Of a stretch of DNA of 64,000 nucleotides, positions 45,288 to 53,819 are shown piece by piece; positions within the stretch are counted from its first letter, which is position 1, and each line of letters opens with the position of its first letter. Source of the DNA: Lachnospiraceae bacterium (lineage in GTDB: Bacteria > Bacillota > Clostridia > Lachnospirales > Lachnospiraceae). The stretch lies in NCBI GenBank assembly GCA_017940415.1, contig JAGAYR010000016.1, positions 124,001-188,000 on the forward strand, written 5' to 3'. The position numbers and the translations under genes were made by a program. Below the pieces are notes generated by a model that was not told the DNA's origin, did not search any database, and saw only the letters and a list, made by a program, of their open reading frames with translations.

Positions 45288-45995
45288 TTACAGTTCCTCG
45301 TACTCCGCACCGCTTCTTATAATGGACTCTCTTACAAGAACGTCGAGAGCATCCACGCAGTGCATGGGAACTTTATGATGTTTCTTATATACGCTGAGTT
45401 CCGTGCAGGCAAGGATTATGACATTGCATCCCTTACTCTGCAGATTGGTGACCGCAGCATGGAATTTATCTTCGTCTCCCAGATTACCGGCTTTGATATC
45501 GTCATAGATAAGAGACATTACTTTCTGCTGGTATTCGGGATCGGGTATCTCCGACTCAAGTCCGAACTTCTCGCAGGCCTTCTGATAAAGCCCGGTCTTA
45601 ACCGCTCCGTCGGTAGCAAGAATTCCCACCTTCTTAACCTTGATCTCACCCTCCGCAATGTATTTGGCGGTTTCTTCGATCATGTTAATGACAGGAACCT
45701 GAGTCATGGCCTGAATCTTATCCAGGAAAAAGTGGGAAGTGTTACAGGGAATGGCGATATTGCCCGCTCCGCACTTTTCCAGCTTTTCGATCTCACCCTT
45801 CATTGCGGCAAGCAGTTCTTCGTGCTCACCTGAATTGATGGCATCGGTTCTGTCGGGCATGGATGCATGGCTTAAGATGACCATATCTATATGGTCCTGA
45901 TCTCTCAAAGCCTTGGTATGTGCAATTACTTCTTCGTAAAAATATGCGGTGGCCTCGGGGCCCATTCCGCCTATTACTCCGAGAATCTTTCTCAT
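45288..45995 (-). CDS. Aspartate/glutamate racemase family protein
   Basis: This PLP-independent racemase of 235 residues interconverts L- and D-forms of an acidic amino acid. Both catalytic Cys residues are present: AIPCNTSHFF (about residue 83) and ILACTELS (about residue 193). The N-terminus IGGMGPEATAYFYEEV and HASMPDRTDAI are typical of the aspartate racemase group rather than MurI. Ribosome site TGGAGAT lies before the ATG. It sits between the ATP-grasp ligase and the Mur ligase, which suggests it supplies a D-amino acid, most likely D-aspartate, to one of them. Confidence 0.92.
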   Translation of the reverse strand: MRKILGVIGGMGPEATAYFYEEVIAHTKALRDQDHIDMVILSHASMPDRTDAINSGEHEELLAAMKGEIEKLEKCGAGNIAIPCNTSHFFLDKIQAMTQVPVINMIEETAKYIAEGEIKVKKVGILATDGAVKTGLYQKACEKFGLESEIPDPEYQQKVMSLIYDDIKAGNLGDEDKFHAAVTNLQSKGCNVIILACTELSVYKKHHKVPMHCVDALDVLVRESIIRSGAEYEEL

Positions 45996-46010
45996 GCGGA
46001 TATCTCCATA

Positions 46011-47231
46011 TCAGATCTTGTAATACTTCTTGAACTTCACGTAATGGCTGAAGTAAGTTCTGATCATCCTGTACATTCTTCCGGGATTGGTATCTCCCTT
46101 CAAAAACACGGGATTAACCACCTTGCCCTCACTCCAGAGCTTCTTCATTCTGCTCTTAAGATCTTCATCCTTGACATATTTAAGAGCAACACCCTTGGGA
46201 ACTACAGTCCAGAGTCTTTCTTCCTCCGCATATTTAAGAGGAAGATCTTTGCCGTAGAAATAATCTTCGGTGATATACTCCGCTACGTTAAATCCGGAAC
46301 CCGTAACATAGAAATTACTTCTTCCCTGTCTGGTGTTGATCTCAAAGAATTTGAACTTTCCGTCACGAGTGTCATATTTGATATCGAAGTTTGAGTATCC
46401 CACATAATGCATTGACTCGAGAAGATTCTTAACTCTCTCCATCAGCTCTTTATTGGGCTCGGTGATTATAAGCGCATGGTTTCCGAGACCGTGAGGAGTA
46501 TGCTCTTCGAGAAGCACATGTCCCAGACACATCATCTTTACTTTTCCGTTATGATCCGAATATGAAGTAAGTACTCTCATGTACTCATCATTTCCGGGGA
46601 TTATGTCCTGAATGATCATCTTATCGGTATATCCCGCATTGTAGATATCATCAAGAACGCTTATCATCTCTTCACGGTCATGAATGGTATAAACCTTCTT
46701 CTGGGTATCAAAGGGATGTTCCCAGTACTGAATACCGTTGGAAGGCTTCATGATAACCGGATATTCGAAATTCATCTCGAAATCCTTGCCCATGGATCTG
46801 TCATAAATGACGGTTCCGGGATAATCGATGCCCCACTTGTCGCAGAGACCGTAGAAAGTCTCCTTCATCTGAAGCGAGTGCATCAGATCATAGTCTATAT
46901 AGGGAGTGATGATGTTCTCCGCAAGTTCAGCTTTATGTTTGGAGCAAAGTGCCACGTATGAATCTCCGCAGCCCACTAATATTATGGTCTTATCCTTGTG
47001 ATCCGCAGCGAATTTATTGATTCTATCAACAAAATACTCATCTGTCTCGATGCGGGGATCGGCTTCGTATTCGATTATCCTGCTGTCGTAGCTGGGACCG
47101 GTGGGATATTTTCCGAAAACATGGCATTTGACATTATATTTTTCGTAAAAAGCTCTGGAGACGGAATATGTATTTATATCGCCTCCGAGCATTACGGGTA
47201 TGAACTCTTTTTCCGTAAAAGATAAGGACAT
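46011..47231 (-). CDS. ATP-grasp carboxylate-amine ligase, D-aspartate ligase-like
   Basis: This cytoplasmic ATP-grasp enzyme of 406 residues resembles the family that includes the Enterococcus faecium D-aspartate ligase Aslfm. Seen are the N-terminal FIPVMLGGDINTYSVSRAFYEKY, the ATP-binding EYPVIMKPSNGIQYW, the hinge IIQDIIPGNDEYMR and the metal-binding FFEINTRQGRSNFYVTG. In the enterococcal case the ligase gene neighbours an aspartate racemase, as here. It is first in the operon with GAGGAACG upstream of the ATG and an extended -10 (TGATATACT) near 47275-47284. Ligation of D-Asp to a peptidoglycan side chain is inference from family and neighbours. Confidence 0.82.
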   Translation of the reverse strand: MSLSFTEKEFIPVMLGGDINTYSVSRAFYEKYNVKCHVFGKYPTGPSYDSRIIEYEADPRIETDEYFVDRINKFAADHKDKTIILVGCGDSYVALCSKHKAELAENIITPYIDYDLMHSLQMKETFYGLCDKWGIDYPGTVIYDRSMGKDFEMNFEYPVIMKPSNGIQYWEHPFDTQKKVYTIHDREEMISVLDDIYNAGYTDKMIIQDIIPGNDEYMRVLTSYSDHNGKVKMMCLGHVLLEEHTPHGLGNHALIITEPNKELMERVKNLLESMHYVGYSNFDIKYDTRDGKFKFFEINTRQGRSNFYVTGSGFNVAEYITEDYFYGKDLPLKYAEEERLWTVVPKGVALKYVKDEDLKSRMKKLWSEGKVVNPVFLKGDTNPGRMYRMIRTYFSHYVKFKKYYKI

Positions 47232-47274
47232 TTTACGTTCCTCTCTGCATTTTCCGAATTTTTAAACAACCTTT

Positions 47275-47284
47275 AGTATATCAC
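47275..47284 (-). promoter_or_regulatory. Extended -10 element for the ligase-racemase-Mur ligase operon
   Basis: The minus strand reads TGNTATACT, an extended -10, about 45 bp before the ligase ATG. The -35 position is poor (GTGGAT). It is the best candidate in this short divergent region. Confidence 0.35.
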
Positions 47285-47337
47285 AAACTGGATTATTATC
47301 CACTTTTGAAGTAAAATGTGAATTCGAGGTAAAAATT

Positions 47338-48420
47338 ATGAGAAATTTCGGATCTACTTTATTAAAAATACTTGCCACTTTGATTGCGGTACTGGCCGTT
47401 GCTTTTATCGTCCTGCTGATCGTAATCTCCGTAAAAGAATACAAACCCGAGGATTGGGAGCAGCTCGAAGTTGCATCATGTGCATCCCCTGAGGAAGTGA
47501 TCTTACCCGGTGATAACCTTAAGATACTCACCTGGAATGTAGGATGCGGAACCCTCGGAGACAACGCGGATTTCTTTATGGACTACGGCAAAATGGTTTA
47601 TACCGCAGATGTTCAGAGAGTCGGAGAAAACATGGGCGGAATCATCGATTCCCTGGATGATATCCAACCCGATATCATGCTCCTTCAGGAAACCGACATC
47701 AATTCATCCAGATCTTATGGCGTGAATGAAAGAGATCTTATCTCCACCGCTTTCCCCGCATACGATAATACTTTTGCTTACAACTTCAACGTAGCATACA
47801 TTCCCTACCCCATTCCGCCCATCGGAAGAGTTCAGAGCGGTCTTACCACCCTTTCCCGCTATCCTATATCTTCCGCAGAGAGGATCCAGCTTCCCTGCCC
47901 CTTCAAATGGCCCGTAAGATGTCTCAATCTCAAGAGATGCCTTTCCGTCAGCAGAATCCCCGTCGAAGGAACCGATAAACAGCTTGTCATCGTAAACCTT
48001 CATCTGGAAGCATATGACGACGGTGTGGGAAAAGCAGCACAGACAAGAATGCTGGCAGACTTCCTTCAGACCGAAGCGGCAGCAGGAAATTATGTTATAG
48101 CCGGAGGAGATTTTAACCAGAGATTTTCTTACACCGATGCTTCGGCATATCCCGAGTACGAAGGCAAATGGCATTGCGGAATTTTGGATGAAGTCGAATT
48201 CGGACAGCATCTGGATTTCTGTCAGGATCCTTCATTCCCCACCTGCAGATCCCTTGATAAGCCCCTTGTCGGTGCAGACCGCGATACATTCCAGTATTAC
48301 GTTATCGACGGATTCATCGTTTCCGACAACATTGAGGTTATATCCGTAGAAACCATAGATAACCAATTTAAATACACCGATCACAATCCCGTGGTCCTTG
48401 AAGTATCATTAAAACCCTGA
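47338..48420 (+). CDS. Membrane-anchored endonuclease/exonuclease/phosphatase-family protein
   Basis: This 360-residue protein has an N-terminal membrane anchor (about 10-32) followed by an external EEP domain, the fold of DNase I, sphingomyelinase and inositol phosphatases. The motifs are intact: ILTWNVGCG, MLLQETD, SGLTTLSRYPI, IVNLHLEAYDDG, AGGDFNQRF and the terminal YTDHNPVVLEV. The catalysis is metal-dependent phosphodiester or phosphoester hydrolysis; the surface position favours a lipid or phosphate-polymer substrate over DNA, but this is not certain. GAGG lies 8 nt before the ATG. A bidirectional terminator follows. Confidence 0.88.
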   Translation: MRNFGSTLLKILATLIAVLAVAFIVLLIVISVKEYKPEDWEQLEVASCASPEEVILPGDNLKILTWNVGCGTLGDNADFFMDYGKMVYTADVQRVGENMGGIIDSLDDIQPDIMLLQETDINSSRSYGVNERDLISTAFPAYDNTFAYNFNVAYIPYPIPPIGRVQSGLTTLSRYPISSAERIQLPCPFKWPVRCLNLKRCLSVSRIPVEGTDKQLVIVNLHLEAYDDGVGKAAQTRMLADFLQTEAAAGNYVIAGGDFNQRFSYTDASAYPEYEGKWHCGILDEVEFGQHLDFCQDPSFPTCRSLDKPLVGADRDTFQYYVIDGFIVSDNIEVISVETIDNQFKYTDHNPVVLEVSLKP

Positions 48421-48439
48421 TCTGTATTCAGACATGCAA

Positions 48440-48468
48440 AAAGGCCTCCCGCTTAGCGGGAGGCCTTT
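48440..48468. terminator. Bidirectional terminator between the EEP gene and pgi
   Basis: A perfect 13-bp stem (AAAGGCCTCCCGC) with a 3-nt loop provides A-rich and T-rich flanks on both strands and lies between two convergent genes. Confidence 0.9.
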
Positions 48469-48478
48469 AATATTCTCA

Positions 48479-50062
48479 TCAGATTTCGAACAGATCGCTG
48501 TAAGCCTTAAGTGCGCCGTCGGTCTCATGTGCGAGAACCTTCTTTGCAAGAACCTTTCCGAGCTGAACACCTTCCTGATCGAAGCTGTTAAGGTTCCATA
48601 CGAATCCCTGGAACATAACCTTGTTCTCGAAGTGAGCAAGGAGTGCGCCGAGTGCTTCGGGAGTGAGCTTCTCTCCGATGATGATGCTTGAAGGTCTGTT
48701 TCCTGCGAAGTTCTTGTTGCTGTTCTCATCAGACTTGCCGCAGGCAAATGCCATGATCTGAGCTGCAACGTTTGCACAGAGCTTCTTCTGGCTGGTTGAA
48801 CCCTGGATATCCACATCAACACCCTGCTGGCTCTCTTTGAAGCCGATGAACTGGAGAGGGATGATGTCGGTTCCCTGGTGAAGGAGCTGATAGAAGGAGT
48901 GCTGTCCGTTGGTTCCGGGCTCTCCGAAGATAACGGGACCGGTTACATAGTCAACGGGCTCACCGAAACGGTTAACGCTCTTTCCGTTTGACTCCATGTC
49001 AAGCTGCTGGAGATGAGCGGGGAATCTGCTCATAGCCTGTGAATAAGGAAGAACTGCGGTTGATCCGTATCCGAGTACATTTCTCTCATATACACCGATA
49101 AGCGCATCGAGAAGATCGGGATTGGAAAGGATATCCTTACCGGTAGCAAGCTTGTCTTCCTCTGCGGCACCGTTTAAGAATCTTGCGAAGATCTCGGGTC
49201 CGAATGCAAGTGAAAGAACTGCTCCGCCTACTGCTGAAGTTGAAGAATATCTTCCGCCGATATAGTCATCCATGAAGAATGCATCGAGGTAATCGCTGTT
49301 TCCCGCAAGGGGTGAAGTCTCGGAAGTAACTGCGATCATGTGCTTAGCGGGATCGAGACCTGCCTTCTTAAGAGCATCCTTAACGAAAGCTTCGTTGGTG
49401 AGGGTCTCAAGAGTGGTTCCCGACTTTGATACGAGAATGAAAATAGAATGAGCAACATCGACATTTGCAAGAACGCCTGCTGCATCATCGGGGTCTACGT
49501 TGGAAATGAACTGAGCCTGCATCTTGAAGAAGCCGCTAACCTTAGCCCAGTTCTCAAGAGCAAGGTACATAGCTCTGGGGCCGAGGTCGGATCCGCCGAT
49601 ACCGATCTGTACAGCGGTGGTGAACTTCTCACCCTTCTCATTAGCGATCTCGCCTGAGTGAACCTTATTTGCGAATGCAGCGATTCTCTCCTGCTGCTCT
49701 ACATAGAAAGCTCTCTTGTCGGTGCCGTCGCACTCAACCTTATTTCCGAGCTGTCCTCTGGTAAGGTGATGAAGAACAAGTCTCTTCTCACCGGTATTGA
49801 TAACTTCGCCGTTGTAAAGTGCCTCGAACTTCTCTGCAAGGCATGCCTCATCGGCAAGCTTCTGAAGATCCTTTAAAATAGCATCATCAACGTTCTTGGC
49901 AGCATAGTTAAATGCCATACCTGCAGCCATCTTTGATGAATACTTGGCAACTCTCTCAGCTCCCTCAGCTCCTGCCATAACCTTGGTAAGGTCTGCGGGG
50001 GTATCGGATGCGAGCTTTGCGGATGCATCCAGTTTGTCATAGTTTATCCACTTAATAGCCAT
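48479..50062 (-). CDS. pgi: Glucose-6-phosphate isomerase
   Basis: The enzyme interconverts glucose-6-phosphate and fructose-6-phosphate. Substrate-binding signatures are visible: GIGGSDLGPRAMYLAL, VSKSGTTLETL, GRYSSTSAVGGAVLSLAFG and GEPGTNGQHSFYQLLHQG with the catalytic Glu/His. The C-terminal catalytic Lys lies in NSFDQEGVQLGKVLAKK. The length of 527 aa is normal. The ATG has AAGGAGG upstream. It connects glycogen-derived glucose-6-phosphate to glycolysis and follows the debranching enzyme gene on the same strand after 76 bp. Confidence 0.98.
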   Translation of the reverse strand: MAIKWINYDKLDASAKLASDTPADLTKVMAGAEGAERVAKYSSKMAAGMAFNYAAKNVDDAILKDLQKLADEACLAEKFEALYNGEVINTGEKRLVLHHLTRGQLGNKVECDGTDKRAFYVEQQERIAAFANKVHSGEIANEKGEKFTTAVQIGIGGSDLGPRAMYLALENWAKVSGFFKMQAQFISNVDPDDAAGVLANVDVAHSIFILVSKSGTTLETLTNEAFVKDALKKAGLDPAKHMIAVTSETSPLAGNSDYLDAFFMDDYIGGRYSSTSAVGGAVLSLAFGPEIFARFLNGAAEEDKLATGKDILSNPDLLDALIGVYERNVLGYGSTAVLPYSQAMSRFPAHLQQLDMESNGKSVNRFGEPVDYVTGPVIFGEPGTNGQHSFYQLLHQGTDIIPLQFIGFKESQQGVDVDIQGSTSQKKLCANVAAQIMAFACGKSDENSNKNFAGNRPSSIIIGEKLTPEALGALLAHFENKVMFQGFVWNLNSFDQEGVQLGKVLAKKVLAHETDGALKAYSDLFEI

Positions 50063-50138
50063 AATGTTGTCCTCCTTGGCCCATTTACTAATCCGCAGAA
50101 TATATTACACATTTAAGGGTGATATTTCAAATATAAAT

Positions 50139-52403
50139 CTAGTCATAGGAAAGGGTAGTTTCGTAGATCCTGACGCTCCTTGCTTTTATCCTGAAAGCCC
50201 CGTGACAACGCTCTCTTTCCGTATCAAACGGCCTCTCCAGATAGGTATCTGCCGCAAGAACCCAGGAATAACCGCATCCTTCGGGTAGTGCCGGGAGCTC
50301 CGCATCCAGGTCCTCCCAATAGGAATTGACCGCTATGAACACCGCCTGAGGGTAGTTTTTGTTGAATTTTCCGGGATATCCCGCAAAACAAACCCCCACA
50401 TAGTGTGAATAATCGCAAAAATCGCTTCTCCAGGCCTTAGTATCGTGGACCGACATTCCGGGAAGCCCGAAAGCATCGTTTCCGCAGTTTTTCCTTATAC
50501 AGTCATGCTCTTTCCTGAATCTGATCAGTGTCTTGAAGAAATCATACAGATCCCTGTTTGCGTCCAGATCCTTCCAATTAAGCCAGGCGATGTAATTATC
50601 CTGACAATATGCGTTATTGTTACCGCCCTGAGAATTTCCGAACTCGTCACCCATGAAAAACATGGGAGTTCCGCGGCTCATCATAAGCACCGCCGCCGCA
50701 TTCCTGATCATCCTGCGCCTTAAGGCATTTACTTCCTTATCAGTGGTCTCGCCCTCTGATCCGCAGTTCCAGCTTCTGTTATCGTCTGCTCCGTCGGTGT
50801 TACCCCAGTTATTTTCCTCATTGTGCTTCTGATTGTAGGTATACAGATCGTGAAGCGTAAATCCATCGTGACATGTGAGGAAATTTACGGAAGCATTATG
50901 CCCTCTTACTTCGGGGATATAAAGATCCGGAGATCCCATCATCCTCTTGGCCGCATCGCAGGCTTTACCGGCATCTCCTTTAAGGAAGGATCTCATATCA
51001 TCCCTGTAGCGTCCGTTCCATTCCGCCCATCTGTTCCATGAAGGGAAAGTTCCTACCTGATACAATCCTCCGGCGTCCCACGCCTCCGCAATGAGCTTGA
51101 CGTTTCCGAGGATGGGGTCATAAGCAAGACTCTGGAGAAGAGGCGGCTTGCTCATTGGAGATCCGTCCTCATTTCTACCTAATATAGAAGCAAGATCGAA
51201 TCTGAATCCGTCGATATGATATGTGGTAACCCAGTATCTGAGACAGTCCAGTATAAAGTTCTGGACTATGGGGTGGTTACAGTTCAGTGTATTTCCACAT
51301 CCGGAGAAATTGTAATAATGCCCGTCCGGGGTGAGCAGATAGTAGATATTATTATCGATTCCCTTAAAAGAAAACACCGGGCCGTGCTCATTTCCCTCAG
51401 CGGTATGGTTGAACACAACATCCAATAAGACATCAATGTCATTTTCATGGCACAGTTTTATGAATTCTTTTAACTCCGTGCCTTCCCTGTTGAACTCCAC
51501 GGCCGAGGTGTAGCTGGTATTCGGCGAGAAGAAAGAGACGGTATTGTAGCCCCAATAATCCATCAGCTCTCTTCCATAGAAATCCCTGTGATCGAGAGTT
51601 TCGTCGAATTCGAATATGGGCATGAGTTCGAGAGCATTTACTCCCAGTTCCTTCAGATAAGGAAGCTTTTCCATGATTCCGGCGAAAGTACCCGCCTTAT
51701 CTCCGGTTCCGGATGACTTGTCCTTGGTAAATCCCCTGACATGCATCTCATAGATGACAAGATCTTCCATGGGCTTATGCTTTCTTGTGAGCCTGCCCCA
51801 GTCGAAATTGTTTTTGACGACTCTTGCTTTATAGATCGAGTCATTATAGGCACCCCACTTGCTCTGGCCCGTTACAGCCTTGGCATAGGGGTCGAGGATT
51901 ATCTTGTTCTTATCGAAAATAAGACCTTTTGCAGGATCGTAGGGTCCGTCGAATCTGTACGCGTATTCGAAATCTTCTATATCTATATCGAATACGATCA
52001 TGGACCACACCTTACCTATCCTGTAACTGTCGGGAAAAGGAAGAACGGCATAAGGAACATTGCTTTCTCTTTTAAACAGGAGAAGCTCGCAATAATATGC
52101 CTGATTTGATGAAATGGTGAAATTTACGCCGGTGGGAATCGCAGTGGCGCCGTTTAACTCATAGATGCCGGGACGCACGCCGTAGCCGGCTATGACATCG
52201 TAAGGCTCCATGTGAATCTCGCCCAGATTGGAGATCGCGGCCCTTACGTCCGAGATCGTGGCGAATTTCTTGACCGCATTTTTTGTCTCGAGAGCTATAG
52301 ACTTTTCCGCATCCGAAGCCACCTTAACGGAAGCCTTGGACGAGGCCTTTTTTGTCCCATTGGAATTCTTTGAACGGGGCTTATTTCCTGTGCTTTCTGC
52401 CAT
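50139..52403 (-). CDS. glgX: Glycogen debranching enzyme / isoamylase (GH13)
   Basis: This 754-residue GH13 enzyme removes alpha-1,6 branches from glycogen or limit dextrins so that the phosphorylase can continue. A CBM48 domain (about 75-190) precedes the barrel. The four GH13 blocks are DVVFNHTAEGNE, GFRFDLASIL (nucleophile Asp), LIAEAWDAGGLY (acid/base Glu) and FLTCHDGFTL. An unusual Lys/Ser/Ala-rich tail of about 60 residues precedes the CBM48 module. The ATG at 52403 has GGGAGGG upstream. It acts with glgP and pgi. Isoamylase and GlgX are hard to separate by eye. Confidence 0.92.
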   Translation of the reverse strand: MAESTGNKPRSKNSNGTKKASSKASVKVASDAEKSIALETKNAVKKFATISDVRAAISNLGEIHMEPYDVIAGYGVRPGIYELNGATAIPTGVNFTISSNQAYYCELLLFKRESNVPYAVLPFPDSYRIGKVWSMIVFDIDIEDFEYAYRFDGPYDPAKGLIFDKNKIILDPYAKAVTGQSKWGAYNDSIYKARVVKNNFDWGRLTRKHKPMEDLVIYEMHVRGFTKDKSSGTGDKAGTFAGIMEKLPYLKELGVNALELMPIFEFDETLDHRDFYGRELMDYWGYNTVSFFSPNTSYTSAVEFNREGTELKEFIKLCHENDIDVLLDVVFNHTAEGNEHGPVFSFKGIDNNIYYLLTPDGHYYNFSGCGNTLNCNHPIVQNFILDCLRYWVTTYHIDGFRFDLASILGRNEDGSPMSKPPLLQSLAYDPILGNVKLIAEAWDAGGLYQVGTFPSWNRWAEWNGRYRDDMRSFLKGDAGKACDAAKRMMGSPDLYIPEVRGHNASVNFLTCHDGFTLHDLYTYNQKHNEENNWGNTDGADDNRSWNCGSEGETTDKEVNALRRRMIRNAAAVLMMSRGTPMFFMGDEFGNSQGGNNNAYCQDNYIAWLNWKDLDANRDLYDFFKTLIRFRKEHDCIRKNCGNDAFGLPGMSVHDTKAWRSDFCDYSHYVGVCFAGYPGKFNKNYPQAVFIAVNSYWEDLDAELPALPEGCGYSWVLAADTYLERPFDTERERCHGAFRIKARSVRIYETTLSYD

Positions 52404-52552
52404 GAAAAATCCCTCCCACTAAGAAACGTCCTACAGACCCTTAAATTATACCATTTTTAGCCTGATTTGCATATATCGGGGCCTTGTGATAGTATCTTTC
52501 GGTGCCTGAAAGCACTGTTTCGGGCAGGTTTTGATTAAGGAGATATGAAAAA

Positions 52553-53071
52553 ATGGAAAAGAAAACAAGAAATCTGCTTATCGGCTTGGGAGCATTTGTA
52601 GCTCTTATTGTCATCGCGCTTATCGTATTCAATATGTATAAGCCTCAGTCTCAGCCCGCAACCGCTGCAGAGACCGAAATCGCAGCAGAGGAGACCGCAA
52701 CCGCTGACGAACAGACTGCAGAAGATGTTGCAGATGACGAGCAGGCAGATGATGATCAGAATGCGGATGATATCAAGAACATCGTTATCGAAGTTAAGGA
52801 TTCCGAAGGAAACGTAACTTCTTACGAAGTAACCACCGATGCCGAGTTCCTCAGACAGGCTATGGACGAGGCAGAAGGTCTTACTTATGACGGATCCGAC
52901 AGCGAATACGGAATGATGGTTGAAGTTGTAAACGGAGAGCAGGCTATCTACTCCGAAGACAATGCTTACTGGGCATTCTATGTTAACGGCGAGTACGGCA
53001 ACTACGGAATCGATTCCCAGCCCGTTACCGACGGTGACACTTATTCAATCGTTTACGAAGCAGCTAACTAA
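52553..53071 (+). CDS. Membrane-anchored DUF4430 protein
   Basis: This is a 172-residue surface protein with an N-terminal anchor (about 8-28), an acidic Ala/Thr/Glu/Asp-rich linker (about 34-82) and a C-terminal DUF4430 domain. The domain shows FLRQAMDEAEGLTYD and the hallmark YWAFYVNGEYGNYGIDSQPVTDGDTYSIVY. DUF4430 resembles the C-terminal domain of transcobalamin-type vitamin binders. The next gene is an ECF S-component, so the protein could be a surface vitamin-capture partner; this is inference. AAGGAG lies 10 nt before the ATG. A small hairpin (GCCTGAAA/TTTCGGGC) sits in the leader, with no cobalamin riboswitch. Confidence 0.82.
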   Translation: MEKKTRNLLIGLGAFVALIVIALIVFNMYKPQSQPATAAETEIAAEETATADEQTAEDVADDEQADDDQNADDIKNIVIEVKDSEGNVTSYEVTTDAEFLRQAMDEAEGLTYDGSDSEYGMMVEVVNGEQAIYSEDNAYWAFYVNGEYGNYGIDSQPVTDGDTYSIVYEAAN

Positions 53072-53078
53072 TCCCCTC

Positions 53079-53105
53079 ACCGGCAGGCTTCATAAGTCTG
53101 CCGGT
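53079..53105 (+). other. Intercistronic hairpin directly before the ECF S-component start
   Basis: ACCGGCAG pairs with CTGCCGGT, and the interior continues with CTT/AAG. It is followed by ATTTTG and then the ATG. It could be a terminator after the DUF4430 gene or a translation-control element, since no ribosome site exists between it and the start codon. Confidence 0.65.
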
Positions 53106-53112
53106 ATTTTGT

Positions 53113-53640
53113 ATGGATAAGAAATTCTCGATAAAAGATATAGCATATATAGGAATGGCCGTCGCGCTCATAGAAACCTGCAAGATGGCACTTGCTTTCC
53201 TTCCGAACATCGAGCTGACATCCCTCTGGCTCGTAATGTTTACCTTGCTCATGGGTTGGAAAGCACTCATCATCGTTCCGATCTTTGTAGCAATAGAGGC
53301 AAGTCTGTACGGTCCCCATGTGTGGGTAATAATGTATCTCTATGTATGGCCCTTACTTATCATTCTGTCTCATACATTCCGCAAGAACACAAATGTTTTA
53401 TTCTGGGCTCTTCTGTCCGGATTCTTCGGGCTTTTCTTCGGAGCTTTATGCACTCCGGCCCAGGTTATATTTTTCACCAAACCCGATACATTCAATGCAG
53501 CGCTAAAAGCAGGATTTGCATGGTGGGTTGCAGGTATACCCTACGATGTAGTCCATGCCATAGGGAACTTCTCCATAATGCTTGTTCTGTATACGCCCAT
53601 ACAGTTTGCGGTGAACAAATTAGAGACTATTTCACATTGA
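53113..53640 (+). CDS. ECF transporter S-component (substrate-binding subunit)
   Basis: This 175-residue membrane protein has about six helices and looks like an energy-coupling-factor S-component, the substrate-specific subunit that captures a vitamin or similar micronutrient and uses the shared EcfA/A'/T module encoded elsewhere. The N-terminal IAYIGMAVALIETCKMAL carries the small-residue helix-1 pattern that docks with EcfT. The substrate is unknown; the DUF4430 neighbour makes a cobalamin-like ligand one option. The ATG lies 8 nt after a strong hairpin and lacks a ribosome site. The tRNA-Ser promoter overlaps its 3' end. Confidence 0.75.
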   Translation: MDKKFSIKDIAYIGMAVALIETCKMALAFLPNIELTSLWLVMFTLLMGWKALIIVPIFVAIEASLYGPHVWVIMYLYVWPLLIILSHTFRKNTNVLFWALLSGFFGLFFGALCTPAQVIFFTKPDTFNAALKAGFAWWVAGIPYDVVHAIGNFSIMLVLYTPIQFAVNKLETISH

Positions 53641-53665
53641 CTAGGCCTCGAAAAAAATATATATT
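53637..53665 (+). promoter_or_regulatory. Promoter of tRNA-Ser
   Basis: TTGACT-N17-TATATT begins in the last codons of the ECF S-component gene and ends 24 bp before the mature tRNA. Confidence 0.65.
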
Positions 53666-53689
53666 ATTGAAGTTGGCAATAAAGGTCAT

Positions 53690-53775
53690 GGAGAAGTATC
53701 GAAGCGGTCATAACGGGGCGCACTCGAAATGCGTTTGCCCTCCGGGGCACGAGGGTTCGAATCCCTCCTTCTCCG
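53690..53775 (+). tRNA. tRNA-Ser(CGA)
   Basis: The acceptor stem GGAGAAG/CTTCTCC, a 5-bp anticodon stem GCGCA/TGCGT with loop CTCGAAA, a long class II variable arm (GCCC-TCCG-GGGC) and the T arm GAGGG-TTCGAAT-CCCTC are all present. The anticodon CGA reads UCG serine codons. CCA is not encoded. A terminator follows 10 bp later. Confidence 0.96.
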
Positions 53776-53784
53776 CTACATGAA

Positions 53785-53813
53785 AAACCTGAGAGCGTTG
53801 CTCTCAGGTTTTT
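53785..53813. terminator. Bidirectional terminator after tRNA-Ser
   Basis: A perfect 12-bp stem (AAACCTGAGAGC) with a 3-nt loop and T-rich 3' side lies between tRNA-Ser and the convergent BlaR1-like gene. Confidence 0.9.
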
Positions 53814-53819
53814 ACTTTA

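Noticed and set aside
52440-52552. Cobalamin or preQ1 riboswitch before the DUF4430 gene
   Set aside because: Only one small stem (GCCTGAAA/TTTCGGGC) is present; no B12 box or pseudoknot pattern of preQ1 aptamers is visible, and the region is too short for a cobalamin aptamer.
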